Assembly: GCA_035048485.1 (NCBI GenBank) | Contig: CM068583.1 | Coordinates: 29,257,841 to 29,321,840, forward strand | Source of the DNA: Pteria penguin | Lineage: Eukaryota; Mollusca; Bivalvia; Pterioida; Pteriidae | Direction of reading: 5' to 3' | DNA: 64,000 nucleotides | Program-made: the position numbers and the translations under genes | Shown: piece by piece, positions 48,585 to 60,932 of the stretch | Layout of the letters: the number at the start of each line of letters is the position of its first letter | Position numbering within the stretch: the first letter of the stretch is position 1 | Notes under the pieces: generated by a model | Database searches by the model: none | Seen by the model: the letters and a program-made list of their open reading frames with translations, nothing else | What the model was told of the DNA's origin: nothing

Positions 48585-49798
48585 GTGTCGTTAGAGAACA
48601 TTTTCGATTTCATGAAAATTTCATCACTGTTGCTACTGACCGCACAGCTAACAATTACACGTTCTTATGTAAGGCATATCATGTTTACTGTCTGATTGAA
48701 GAGCTTGGTCTTCATTCAGCACCTGGTAATCCTACTGACACTGTTACAAATTTGTCTCATTCGGAGGTACAAATCAGTTTTCAGTCCATTTGGCATTACT
48801 ACAATAAATCTGATCTCGAGGTACCATAACTTTTTTGAATTCCTAAGAATAAGACGTCATATAATCATTATTTCACAGATAGATCTTCCAAGCCTTTCTC
48901 CACATTAATTACGAAACAGAAATAAAACATGTTCTTCATAAATACTGCTTACTCGAGAAGCGGAATCAGAAGTGAATCCAAAAGAATTACAAGGAACCTC
49001 TAGAGCACATGAAATCTTCTATTTTTAATAATGTCTCAAGCATCACGTCTTTTATATACTCCTGGTACTACCATTCCTCATAAAAATGCCGAAGAACAGA
49101 ATAACATCAATAATCTAAAACATCTTCTTTAACAAAAATGGAACTCGCAAGTTTTTGATTTAGGTCACAACAATAAATATTTTGTAAAGGAACAGTTGAT
49201 TCCAGGAGCAGGAATACTGAAAAAGAAATTATCCAAATGGTATAAGTCTTATAATTTATGTTTTTTTTTGTGATTTGCTTTGATACATCTTTAGCAAATT
49301 GTTCTCTTTTTGGTCGACAATTTTGTTTTTGTAGTCGCACGAAGCATAAGATCACTTGCCACGAAACTACTCTCACAAGGATATATTGAGGAACGTTTGA
49401 AATTGTCACCGAGAAAAATCTATGGTCGATATAGGGATCTAGTGCAATTTCAAATTCCTCTTTCAAGAATGTTAACCGATATTTTGGAAATTGGTCATAC
49501 AAACTAACCATCTTAACTTTTCGAATATGCTTGATTCGACATAATACTTATCTCTACAGACACACATATGTATACATACAGACATTTGTTCACGTGCATA
49601 GCCGACACGGGAATTTCATTTCAAAAGCATTTCATACCGTAAATGAGATAATGTCATCAAGTGTCCTCGTCTCCTTTGCTCATGTGTGTGTATATATGGT
49701 TTTTATTTCATTAACTTTAGTCACAGGACTTTTGCGACGGGTGTTGCATACAGCAGATGACGCTTATTCCTCTCGGGGACATGGTCTCATTTCAATTT
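48585..49798 (+). pseudogene. Penelope-like reverse transcriptase element, copy 1 (degenerate)
   Basis: Follows the same order as copy 2 at the DNA level: TCCAGTGTCGTTAGAGAAC, AACAATTACAC, GAAGAGCTTGGTCTTCATTC, CTTACTCGAGAAGCGGAATC, then the C-terminal TCTCACAAGGATATATTGAG and a shared 3' UTR (GCGACGGGTGTTGCAT). The central RT core with the catalytic Asp pair is missing (a jump occurs near 49260-49320), and many stops interrupt it. Its 3' UTR runs directly into copy 2. Confidence 0.65.
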
Positions 49799-49952
49799 CA
49801 GTTAGAAGACTACGTCCGTTTGTCAAGAACAAACATTGTTCTATATTTCGTGACTCCAGTGTCGTTAGAGAACTTTCTCGACTTCACGAAAATTTCATTA
49901 TTGTTCCTGCTGACAAGGCAGCTAACAATTACACATTCGTATGTAAGGCATG

Positions 49953-50338
49953 TAAAGATGATGGATAAATCCAAACCACAAGTCCAAAAATCATGAAACC
50001 ATAGGACATACAAAATCAGTGAAAATGAAAAACAAATGGAAAATAACAAAATATGTCTACTTGAAGAGCATATGTGAACCCCTGTGATGGAGTGAGATCA
50101 GGTGCCCGGGGAGAGTGAGCATCTCCAGCTTGCTAGCAACACCCGTCACATATACCCCGTAGAAAGAGTCGAATCGTGTGAATTCCATATGTATATGGAG
50201 AAGTCGAAGTAGGTAACCTTCTAGTATAGAAGGTGTCAAATCTGTGTAAAGTGATCGGAATCGGTCTCAGTCCAGAATATCATTTAAAAGTCTGGATAAC
50301 GAGATATCATATGGAGTAATAAGAGTCTCGTAATGTCT
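49953..50338 (-). mobile_element. Insertion in Penelope-like copy 2
   Basis: Compared with copy 1, about 385 extra bases separate ..GTATGTAAGGCATG from TAGAAGAGCTTGGTCTTC. The insert contains AGCAACACCCGTCACATA on the plus strand, the complement of the GACGGGTGTTGC 3' UTR motif of this family, so it may itself be a 3' piece of a relative inserted in reverse. Boundaries approximate. Confidence 0.45.
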
Positions 50339-50945
50339 TATAGAAGAGCTTGGTCTTCATTCAACGCCTGGTAATCCAATTTATACAGTGACAAATCTGT
50401 CTCCTTCAGAGGTATTGGATAATCACAAGTCAGTTCTCAGTTCATTCGGTATTACTAGAAATGAATCTGATCTCGAGCTACCATACATTTTTGGATTCCA
50501 AAGATGCATAAAACTCCTTATAAGCATCGATTTATAGCTGGATCCTCCAAGTTTTCCACCAAGTCTCTTTCCATGTTACTCACTAAAATTCTAACAGAAA
50601 TCAAATATGGTCTTCAGAAATACTGCTCTACTGCTTACTCGAGAAGCGGAATCAATCAGATGTGGATCCTAAAAAATTCCAAGGAACTCCTAGAGCACTT
50701 AAAATCTCCTATTTTCAATAATGTCACTAGCATCAAATCTTTTGACTTTTCAACTCTATATACCACAACAGAATAACATCAATTATTCAAAACGCCTTCT
50801 TTAACAAAAAAGGAATTCGCAGATATAAATATCTCGTTGTAGGCCACAACGACACATATTTTGTAAAGGAACAGCCTGATTCCAGCAGCAAGTATACAGA
50901 AAAAGAGATTATCTAAATGTTAGAATTTTTTTAGATAATATTTTT

Positions 50946-51599
50946 GTGATATTTGGTGGGAAAGTGTTCCAACAGATTGTTGGCATTCCTATGGGTACTA
51001 ATTGCGCGCCTCTTCTGGCCGACATATTTTTGTACTCTTACGAGGCACAATGCATACAGTCTCTGCTCTCTAAAGGCAATAAACAATTAGCATCTCGGTT
51101 TAACTTTACATACAGGTACATCGATGATGTTTTGTCGATTAACAACCCTGTATTTGAGGATCACCTCAACATCATATATCCAAAGGAACTTGAGATAAAA
51201 GACACAACAGAGAGCGCATCTTCTGTTTCATACCTCGATATACTCCTATCAATTAGTGACGATGGTTCATTAGTAACCTCTCTCTATGACAAACGTGACG
51301 ATTTCAATTTCATTATTACCAACTTCCCTCTTCTGAGTAGCAACATACCTTCCTTTCCCGCATATAGCGTCTTCATTTCACAACTTATACGCTATGCCAG
51401 GGCATGCTCTAAATACGAAAAATTCGTCCTGAGAGCGAGGTTTCCTGCCACGAAAGTACTCTCACAAGGATATATTGAGGAACGTTTGAAATTGTCACTG
51501 ACGAAGTTCTATGGTCGTTATAGGGATCTATTGCAATTTCAGATTCCTCTTTCAAGAATGTTAACCGATATTTTGGGACCTGACCATACTAAATAACCA
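50946..51599 (+). pseudogene. Reverse transcriptase core of Penelope-like copy 2
   Basis: 217 codons open to the TAA at 51594-51596. Visible are QQIVGIPMGTNCAPLLADIF, YRYIDDVLSIN (catalytic Asp pair 51123-51128), SYLDILLSI, LYDKRDDFNFIITNFP and SQLIRYARACS. The upstream coding part is interrupted at 50777 by a stop and frame change, so the full protein cannot be made from this copy. Confidence 0.75.
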
Positions 51600-52067
51600 T
51601 CTTAACGTTTTGGCTATACTTGATTTGACATAATCCGTGTATACATGTATATACAGATATTTGTTCACCTGTGTTTCCGACACCGGAATTTCAGGCAAGC
51701 AGCATTTCTTGCCTTGAATGGGAAATTTGACTTCGTGTTCCTGTCTCCTTCGTATGTTCATGCGTGTATATTTATGTATTTACCTCCTCGATATGATAGG
51801 TTATTGCAGGACTTTTGCGACGGGTGTTGCTCCTTACTCCTCCCGGGCACTTGGCCTCGATTATATTGGGGTTCGCATTCGTCTGAATATGACACTAAAC
51901 ACGATATTGTCCCCTTTATTTCATGGACTATGAGATATGATTTACCCTTCGGTACTTCTTCGTTTTTTTCACTTTAATTGGAGTTTGCGTTTGTGTGAAC
52001 ATGGCATTGTAACGATATTGTACTTGAACGTATTTCGGACAATGTACCTTCACGAAGAATGAAGTAT

Positions 52068-52313
52068 TGATTGATTGATTACTATGTCACGTTCATGGTG
52101 ACGGCTTCTACCCGATGCATCACAAAGAAATTTATAATTATGCAACGGATTCATCCGAAGCACTGAGGGAATTTTACTTGCCACATCTACGGCGACATGG
52201 GAATTCGGTTTTCACTGACTTATCCAAAAGACACCGATGTGCCCATGTCGGGAGTAGAACTCTGAACCGTTCAGTCACGTCCGAAAGTCTCATCCACTGA
52301 GTCACACAGACTC
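52068..52313 (-). mobile_element. tRNA-headed SINE, copy 4
   Basis: The minus strand reads GAGTCTGTGTGACTCAGTGG at its head and ends in a short (AATC)n tail (plus strand GATTGATTGATT at 52068-52080). Its body matches copy 3 in order (GGATTCATCCGAAGCA on the plus strand against GGACCCATCCGAAGCA there), with many substitutions. Confidence 0.65.
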
Positions 52314-55113
52314 AGTACTGAGGTACACTCAATCGTTATATCCAGTAACAAATAAAAACTAAGCACTGTTTGAACTGCAAGATGCAATCATGCCATTGCG
52401 TAACTGACAGCATGGTAGATACACATTGTATTATTTTTCGCACTGTAATATCCTGTATAAAATGAGCTATTAACACCGTTTGTGCCTCACCATTCAACAA
52501 TTTGTTTGTAGCAATTCAGATATACTACATCACTTCTTGCACTGTAATGTGGTAGGTGCAGGTAAACAGGCAATTCAATGGACCCAATGAATTAATCTCG
52601 CCATCAGCAGTGATCGACGTATAGCAGGTACATATCAGTAAGACACCCTCTGCTCCCGGAGTGTCGATCTAAACTTAAAGCTCGTTGTGTGTATCAAAGC
52701 ATTAAGTCAAAACTGTATACATAAAATATATCTACCTACATTTTTAGTGTACATAATCATCCACAATGTCGTCAAATACCCTCGTAGAACCCAACACATT
52801 ATAGTTCGTACATTAAGTCTAATGGAAGAAGCTCGCTTATTAGTTGGGGTGATAAATCTAGTACTTAAGAAGTATAATGTGTTTTGCTATAAGAAGATGT
52901 GTTTAAATTTAAATAATTGACTCTGATTTACGTTACATCATCTGCTTTTATGACAAATCACACGTACCTTATTTATTACTTAGTATATTTTTGTGTACTA
53001 TCTGGAAAAGTAAAACCGATGGTAATTAACGACAACAGAATATAAGCATTAAGATTCGATGTACCGACTTCATCCGAAAATTCCATACATATCCTCAGTA
53101 ATAGAAGTCATAATTATTCATGTCAAATATAGCATATTACAATGACAAAGATGTTCGTAACATTATTTATATCAATATTTCTTTAGAATTTGTGACAGCA
53201 TGATTTTAATGTATGATAATTCCCACTTCGCATACTTCAGAAGGGTGTGTACAAATATCTATTACATTTTAAAATAATTTAATTTTCTTTGTGTTGATGG
53301 TTTTGCGGCGAATCTGATTGGTTAAAACACTTGAGTTCATTTTTGCATCAACACAATTTTGAGTGCAGATATGTCACAATTGCCGAAGCTACTTTCCTCT
53401 GGAATGCGAAACCCCATTCTACTTATGGAACAGTTGTTAATCGATTACATAAAATTGTTTCTTTATATATAACGAATTCAAAGTACAAAACAAATCGCAC
53501 TTCACTTCAGAAACTATTAAATATAAAATATAATTTCTTACTCTTCTTCAATAAAAAACTAAAATATAACTAGGTCTATCAATTAGGCTACAGTACAGTA
53601 CACTGACACTGTACAGTTCTGTTTAGAAATGCATGTAGTCAAGTACAAAACAAAAACAGTACTCGTCTGCTACTAGCCGATCGTTTGACAATGGACGTTG
53701 ATAACTGTAATTTCCATGGTATCATATCCGACTAGGCAAACAGAACGGGCACCAGAGCAGGTACTGCCTCCGATCCAAGTCCCTGAGCATCCTCTTTCCA
53801 CCTTATGACACGCACGTGCCCCAGTCAGTATGCATTGCCTTTCTAATAATACTAATAGCATTTAAAACATAAATACCGTAGGAAAAAGATTATCATCATC
53901 ATATGCATGTTTCATTAATTCGTGGATTAATAATTGTTCATTCTATTTCACTTCTAATCTTTTCAATGGACACTAGGATCAAATTTTCGAATTTCGTGTT
54001 AGCCACCATTGTCATTGTATTACTACGCGATCAATCAAGTCACATGTATCAGAGATAAAAAAGTAATGTAGTGCCATAATAAATTATGTTTATTGGACAC
54101 TTATTAAATAAATAGAGAACATATACATCTATTAATTTTGTGCACCATATGCGCATTTCGACAAGTTCAGTGATATTTGTTTCCATATATAAGCTAAATA
54201 AAATGGTAAGAAATGAATCGCTTCGCGCGCGCACTGATGCAGTTTTCCGTCCCAATTTTAGGTTGATACCTCAATCAACCAAAAAAATATAGGATTCATT
54301 TCTTAAATGAGTGTTGTATCCATTGAAGACACTGGTTGCTTGTTAAATTAGACAGGACTGATTACATTGGACAGATTGAACTGTTACTTCACTACTACAT
54401 GATTATATTGGTCAATATTTTGTCGGAAACGAATAATCGAGTTTAACTGTGACGTACGTTTTTATATGAATTTCATTTTGGCAATATCTCAGTTGAACAC
54501 TGGTTAATATAAGATCTTAAATCTCGTCCTTAACATTGACGTAACTGAATTAGGGAGATGGAAACAACTGGTCTTTATACTTTGACAATAAGATACTGAG
54601 GTAACACAAATCCATCAATGTTTCACTCTAACAACGCAGTGGGTTTTCTGAACCTTATCTAAAAGGAAGAAAAGTCATAAATCACTTTCCTCCTGAGTGT
54701 TTTAGTCGGTATTCCTAAAGATCAGGGAACCTTAGATCGCTTTCAGATGGACAGAGCATGATTGGCCAATGTTGAGGTAACTTTATATTTTGATACTGAA
54801 ATGAATTCGATCATCTTATATGTGTATCTATCTTTATGACCTCTCAACTCTACCTCTATTTCGGTCTCTATGTGGATAATTATCAATATATCTTCAAATA
54901 TATATACATTAATCGTTGTACTTTTGTGGTGGAATTCACTTAATTAAACTTGATAACACTTGAATTGGTAGATGACTGTCACTTCAACTGAACATCCTAA
55001 GTCGGTACCGCAAATGTATTACAATCTAATAATTTTCTGGATGGCAGTGGTCACCGTTCTCATACAAATGAGTCAAATGAGTAAATATATTTCTTCCTGT
55101 GTGTTGAAAATCA

Positions 55114-55115
<2 letters not shown>
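52314..55115. other. Intergenic stretch, no gene recognised
   Basis: AT-rich sequence without exon signals that I can support. A dispersed-repeat fragment with CACCATATGCGCATTTCGACA lies at about 54105-54180; the same motif recurs at 55345, 57573 and 58108. Confidence 0.4.
54105..54180. repeat. Dispersed repeat (TGCGCATTTCGACAA-type), copy 1
   Basis: GAACATATACAT, then AATTTTGTGCACCATATGCG, CATTTCGACAAG and CAGTGAT, matching 55310-55400 in the same order. Confidence 0.55.

Positions 55116-55179
<64 letters not shown>
55116..55179. repeat. (AG)n microsatellite
   Basis: Thirty-two uninterrupted AG units. Confidence 0.95.
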
Positions 55180-55181
<2 letters not shown>

Positions 55182-55309
55182 CTAGTTTATCTGTATGGGG
55201 AGATTTATCATGATCATAATAAAAATAATAAAATAACTGATGCATTACCTTAACGTAAGTATAAAAACAAATGGTCAACGCAGAAAATAATGTAATTATA
55301 ATATGTATA

Positions 55310-55400
55310 TGAAAATATAGAACATATATACCTTATAATTTACTGCACCATATGCGCATTTCGACAACTTATGTCTCTTCAGTGATGCTCGTGGCCAATC
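55310..55400. repeat. Dispersed repeat (TGCGCATTTCGACAA-type), copy 2
   Basis: GAACATATATACCTTATAAT, then CTGCACCATATGCGCATTTC, GACAACTTATGTCTCTTCAG and TGATGCTCGTGGCCAA. The most complete copy here. Confidence 0.6.
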
Positions 55401-55711
55401 TCAATATTTAAATGATCTATACAGGATGCTAATTTCGACAAATAAATTCTTTTTTATGCTTAAAGCTAAAACCATGGAAGTACAAAATAATTAGTATGGT
55501 AAAGCAGGTGGTCTTCTTGACGTTATATATTTTATTATATGACGTTGAAACATGAGAGATGACTAAAGTAGACTGAACATTTCTTTAGAAATGTCTGAGG
55601 ACAATCAGATATTTTGGCTGATCAAGATAACAAACAAAAGAGTGAGGGAGTTGACATACAGGGGAAAGATAGGTACCATCGTGAAATCTAAAAAACAAAA
55701 AGAAACAGAAG

Positions 55712-55865
55712 AAATCTGACAAAGCTGTATGACACAAATCACCAAGGACCTGCACACAAAAAATGACAACAGCAGAATATACACGGAACGACAAAACAAA
55801 TATATTCGATTGTGCTGTGGTTTCGATACCGATTTAGGACAGTCAATTAAATTACAAACGTCACT
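55712..55865. repeat. Dispersed repeat, copy 2 of the family at 22882
   Basis: Shares GTATGACA.AAATCACCAAGG and GGAC.GTCAATT with 22882-23105, same orientation. Confidence 0.6.
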
Positions 55866-55988
55866 CATTTGGAGATGGAGAAATTAAGAGATGAAAATGA
55901 ATTGATGAAAATTAGTTGTAAACATGGAGAAAAACAGAAAGTGAGAGGAAACAAATCGGATTAAAAAATATCAGAACATATACATGTA

Positions 55989-57590
55989 TACGTGTATAAA
56001 TCTAATGCGTCATATATAGGTGTATAAATCTAATGGGTTACATATAGGTGTATAAATCTAATGCGTCATATATAGGTGGATAAATCTAATGCGTCATATA
56101 TACGTGGATAAACCTAATGTGTCACATACAGGTGGATAAATCTAATGCGTCATATATACGTGGATAAATCTAACGCGTCATATATAGGTAGATAAATCTA
56201 ATGCGTCATATGTATGTGAATAAATCTAATGCGTCATATATAGGCGTATAAATCTAATGCGTTATATATAGGTGGATAAAACTAATGCGTCATATATACG
56301 TGGATAAACCTAATGTGTCACATACAGGTGGATAAATCTAATGCGTCATATATACGTGTATAAATCTAACGTGTCATATCTAAGTAGATAAATCTAATGC
56401 GTCATATGTATGGGAATAAATCTAATGAGTCATATGTAGGTCGGTAAATCTAATGCGTCATATATACGTGGATAAACCTAATGCGTCATATATAGGCGTA
56501 TAAATCTAATGCGTCATATATAGGTGGATAAATCTAATGCGTCATATATACATGGATAAATCTAATGCGTCATATATACGTGGATAAATCTAATGCGTCA
56601 TATATACGTGGATAAATCTAATGCGCCATATATACATGGATAAATCTAATGCGTTATATATACGTGGGCAACTCTAATGCGTCATATATACGTGGATTAA
56701 TCTAATACGTAATATGTACTTGGATAAATCTAATGTGTCGTCTACACGTGTATAAACCTAATGCGTCACATATAGGTGGATAAATCTAATGCGTCATATA
56801 TACATGGATAAATCTAATGCGTCATATATACGTGGATAAATCTAATGCGTCATATATACGTGGATAAACCTAATGCGTCACATACAGGTGAATAAATCTA
56901 ATGCGTCATATATACGTGGATAAATCTAATGCGTCATATATAGGTAGATAAATCTAATGCGTCATATGTATGTGAATAAACTTAATGCGTCATATATAGG
57001 TAGATAAATCTAATGCGTCATATATAGGCATATAAATCCAATGCGTCATATATAGGTGGATAAATCTAATGCGTCATATATACATGGATAAATCTGATGC
57101 GTCATATATAGGTGGATAAATCTAATGCGTCGCATATAGGTGGATAAATCTAATGCGTCATATATTCATGGATAAATCTAATGCGTAATATATACGTGGA
57201 TAAATCTAATGCGTCATATATACGTGCATAAATCTAATACGTCACATATAGGTGTATAAATCTAATGCGTCATATATACGTGGATAAATCTAATGCGTCA
57301 TATATACGTGGATAAATCTAATACGTCATATGTACGTGGATAAATCAAATGCGTCATATATACGTGGATAAATCTAATACGTCACATATAGGTGTATAAA
57401 TCTAATGCCTCATATATACGTGGATAAATCTAATGCGTCATGTATACGTGGATAAATCTAATGCGTCATATATACGTGGATAAATCTAATACGTCATATA
57501 TACGTGGATAAATCTAATGCGTCATATATACTGGATAAATCTAATACGTCACATATAGGTGTATAAATCTTATGCGTCATATGCACATTT
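55989..57590. repeat. 28-bp satellite array, about 57 copies
   Basis: The unit is TGGATAAATCTAATGCGTCA plus TATATACG, with variants at TACGTGG/TAGGTGG/TACATGG. The right end passes without a break into a TGCGTCATATGCACATTTCG dispersed repeat (57573-57640), whose start (ATAAATTTAGTGCGCCATA in the copy at 58095) resembles the unit. So the array appears to have grown from the edge of that element. Copies differ by one to four bases, and some sub-blocks recur. Confidence 0.93.
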
Positions 57591-57640
57591 CGATAATTTG
57601 TGTCTCTTCGGTGATGTACAAATGAAAATGTGATAATGCA
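57573..57640. repeat. Dispersed repeat (TGCGCATTTCGACAA-type), copy 3
   Basis: GCGTCATATGCACATTTCGA, TAATTTGTGTCTCTTCGGTG and ATGTACAAATG directly follow the 28-bp array. Confidence 0.6.
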
Positions 57641-57679
57641 AAATATAAAGAGCAAACTAATTACCAAATTGACATATGC

Positions 57680-57880
57680 ATAAGAGTCAGACATATGCAT
57701 AAGAATCAGACATATGCATAAGAATGAGACATATTCATAAAAATCAGACATATACATAAGAGTCAGACATATGTATGAGTCAGACATATACATAAGAGTC
57801 AGATATATGTATAAGAGTCAGACATATACACATGAGTCAGGCATATGCATATTTATAGTCAGACATATGCATAAGAGCCA
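57680..57880. repeat. 19-bp tandem repeat, about 11 copies
   Basis: Unit AGACATATGCATAAGAGTC with variants (ATACATAAG, ATGTATGAG). It starts about 40 bp right of the dispersed repeat that ends the 28-bp array. Confidence 0.9.
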
Positions 57881-60589
57881 AAGAACCAATCTAAGGACAA
57901 AGTGGTGCACATGGGAAATACCACTTTATTTTACAAATAAAAAATAATTACAAACTTTTGTCAGTAAATTGGAAGTTTAAATTTCGGTTCAATACAGAAG
58001 CACTGAAAACTGCGTTTGTGTTTACCTTCGAGAATAATATATCAGTCCAACAGCAGTTGCAACGACCAGGTAGTAATAATAAACATCATAACATACATAC
58101 ATAAATTTAGTGCGCCATACGCATATTTGGACAACTTGTGTCGCTTCAGTCATCTTTGAAATCCAAAATAAATCAGAGTGGAAAGGACTTATCTTTGGGC
58201 CGATTACGTCAAGTAAGTAATTTGGTATTCGAAGTATACATTATAATATTAACGTCGCGCTTATATTAGAGGTACAGCCACTCATTTAAATATGTGAAGG
58301 AGTACATATACCCAGAGTTTTACGATTTATACGTATACTCCTATTCTAGGGTGTAAAAGAGATAGATTTCTATCGAATATGAAAGACTTTCTTTCGAGTT
58401 GGCTTCGATAGTTATAGATCTTCACGTACAACACATGCATTTAAATGACTGTTTGGTATGAATTAAGGTTTGCAACACAAGTAGAGCGTGGTATCAATAT
58501 ACTCATACACAGGAAATGCATTTATCATACAGGACAGTATATGAAGTGAACTCTACACATGTGATTATATACACAGGCAGTTACATTCATTAGGAGATTT
58601 AATCAAATTATACAGTTTTACAAAGTTGCAGTATAAATCATGTGATTAATATTAATTACCTTGTCGTGGTTGTCACATTCAGTCAATCCTTTAGACAAAT
58701 ATTAGAGCATATATCCGTCAATTCTCTCAGTCAGATATTTACACTGAAATAGCTTTCTAAACAACGTACATCATGACCGCAGTTTCACTCATTGCCTCTT
58801 TTATACCTCGGTATCTAACCTTGGTACATGGTTTATACCTCGGTATCTAACCTTGGTACATGGTTTATACCTCGGTATCTAACCTTGGTACATGGTTTAT
58901 ACCTTTTAACAATAGAGAATCAACATCAGCAAATGACATGACAGTCGCGAGATGAAATCTGTACACTTTAGGGCATTTTAAGAAAAAAAGATCATCAATT
59001 AAATGAAATCTAAACATATCCGTTAATCATTTACAACTATTCTGACGAATAACATAGTTTCACTGATTCATTTTATAAGCGTGTACTAACCTTTTCATCA
59101 TAAGTGTTCTATAAAAACCCCTGCTATCTATTTAACTATCGTTGTTTGATGAAATAACGGCATGCAAAATGCAACACGCTAGACCTTACTGGTACAAATC
59201 AAAGATTGTGTATGATTCCTTTAAATAACACCGATGTGATCAAATAACGGTATAACAACACCTGAAATTCTGTGTCGGTTTTGCCCATTGTTTACTATTA
59301 CTCTTACTATTTTTATTTTTATATTGGTCAATGAACAGTAATTCCGTTTCGTATAGAGTCCCATGTTAAAGTACCAAATTTCCAGCAAGATTTACACAAC
59401 TTTCTTTATTTTAGCTATATATAATCCATATATCAAAATGTCTGTCAGACCTTACTCCATCAGTTTTTTAACAGTTGATTATAGGTTATCTACCTTAATT
59501 TTGTGAAAATCCTGCTGGAAGGGGGTCACTACCAAACATTTCCCAAAATTCAGATGTAAACAACAAGCCTTTTTAAGATCAGAATATCTTTGTATTAGCG
59601 AAATGGAATAAAAATTAACGACTTTACTGCAGAATCGATCTCTGTTTATAGGTTGATTAAATTATTTCATCCATTCAGAGCCCTGATACATTGAAACAGT
59701 AGTCCCTCTCTCACTACATCAGATCAGCCAATCACAACTCTCGTTAATTACTGTTTTTGACCTATACGAAAAACAGCATTGTTCACTCTATCATTTTATA
59801 TAGCAAATATACTCATCATTTTTCATGCATCATAGAAACTGGCTGGTCCAATGATAACACTACGGATCTGACGACTCGGGTTCGATTCCATCTGTCTGTT
59901 CAAATTTTTGTAAAATGATTTATCATATAGGACAAAATTATAAAGCAAAACACCAGGTAGATGTCGACACCATATAAATGCAACGCCACCATATAAATGC
60001 AATTATCTTGAAGTGGCAAACAGCAAGAACAATAAAACAAAATAAAATATATATTCTAATTCACTTGTTTTGTTTTGTCCACACATCAGCGTTCAGACAT
60101 GTATAACCACGATATACCGTCCTCAAATACATTGGACATACTCTTTGTCCACATTACCTCTGACTCGAACTAGCAAAAATACTATCTACAACATTTTAGT
60201 CCAGTGCTCTTAATGTCCATCTTAAGTCTCGTATCAAGGACGATTTGCAAGTTCTACCATTCACATGCACGATTATTTCAAACAAGTTGAACCAATAAAA
60301 CCGTCAATGTACATGACGTACCACGTTCCAGCATGTTATTTCATCTCGTCGCGTCGCAGCAAAACTGCCTGTTCAACTGTTTACGATGCGATGTCAGGTC
60401 ACTCATGTATAAATCAATTTTTAAGTAATAATTTAATCATAAAATTTTAAGAATATGAAAATGAAGTACCTTCTTATGTCAGTGCACTAAATATCAATTC
60501 GTTTCTCAGAAGAATTTTAAACATGGCGCTATCCGTCCCTCAGCAACGAAGAATTATGGGGCAATTTCAAAGAGAAAAAAACGATGTTT
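57881..60589. other. Intergenic stretch, no gene recognised
   Basis: Includes another dispersed-repeat copy (58095-58165: GTGCGCCATACGCATATTTG, GACAACTTGTGTCGCTTCAG), a 32-bp tandem repeat at 58799-58905, and a possible tRNA-derived fragment near 59840-59905 (CTCGGGTTCGATTCC, B-box-like, but the arms do not pair). Confidence 0.4.
58799..58905. repeat. 32-bp tandem repeat, about 3.4 copies
   Basis: TTTATACCTCGGTATCTAAC followed by CTTGGTACATGG, repeated without mismatch over three full units. Confidence 0.95.
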
Positions 60590-60837
60590 GTGTTTGTGTT
60601 TGTGTGATATGGTTTACCCTTCGGTATTCCTTGATTTGAAAGGTTGTCACAGGGTTTTTGAGACAGGAGTTGCATGCAACCTGGGGACGCTTACTCCTCC
60701 CGAGCACCTGGTCTCACCTCGATTTTATTGGGGTTCGCATTTGTCTGAATATGACACTAAACACATTATTGTCCCCTTTATTCCATTGACTATGATTTTT
60801 GGTTTACCCTTCGGCACTTCTTCGTTTTTTACCTACA
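60590..60837 (+). mobile_element. Penelope-like 3' UTR fragment
   Basis: TACTCCTCCCGAGCACCTGG, TATTGGGGTTCGCATTTGTC, TGAATATGACACTAAACACA and TTTACCCTTCGGCACTTCTT match the 3' UTR of copy 2 (51790-51970) in order. Its first 60 bases also resemble the end of that UTR, which suggests two UTR ends in tandem. Confidence 0.6.
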
Positions 60838-60860
60838 GTAAATTAGAATGGGGATAGACG

Positions 60861-60932
60861 TTATACCGTTAGAAACCACGGTTTACCTGGCTCCGCAAGC
60901 GTCGTCAGGGAAACTGTGTTTCCAACGGTATA
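60861..60932. repeat. Imperfect palindrome
   Basis: TTATACCGTTAGAAACCACG and CTGTGTTTCCAACGGTATAG form arms of about 28 bp with some mismatches around a short loop. Confidence 0.55.

Larger units (their letters stand above)
49799..51980 (+). mobile_element. Penelope-like element, copy 2 (RT core readable, upstream part broken)
   Basis: The RT reads in pieces: PADKAANNYTF near 49905, then an insertion (about 49953-50338), then HKTPYKHRFIAGSSKF, DFSTLYTT, and the core at 50946-51599. The 3' UTR runs to TACCCTTCGGTACTTCTTCG near 51960. Placing it with Penelope-like elements rests on the block order (PADKA, P..HK.P..R.I..S, FD.STLYT, GIPMGTNCAP, YIDDV, YLD) and the head-to-tail arrangement; no GIY-YIG domain was seen. 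Confidence 0.65.

Noticed and set aside
55989..57590. CRISPR-like or centromeric array
   Set aside because: 28-bp units abut directly without spacers; 1.6 kb is small for a centromere and it joins a dispersed repeat.
59840..59905. tRNA gene at the GGGTTCGATTCC motif
   Set aside because: The T-arm and acceptor stem do not pair; at best a decayed tRNA-derived fragment.
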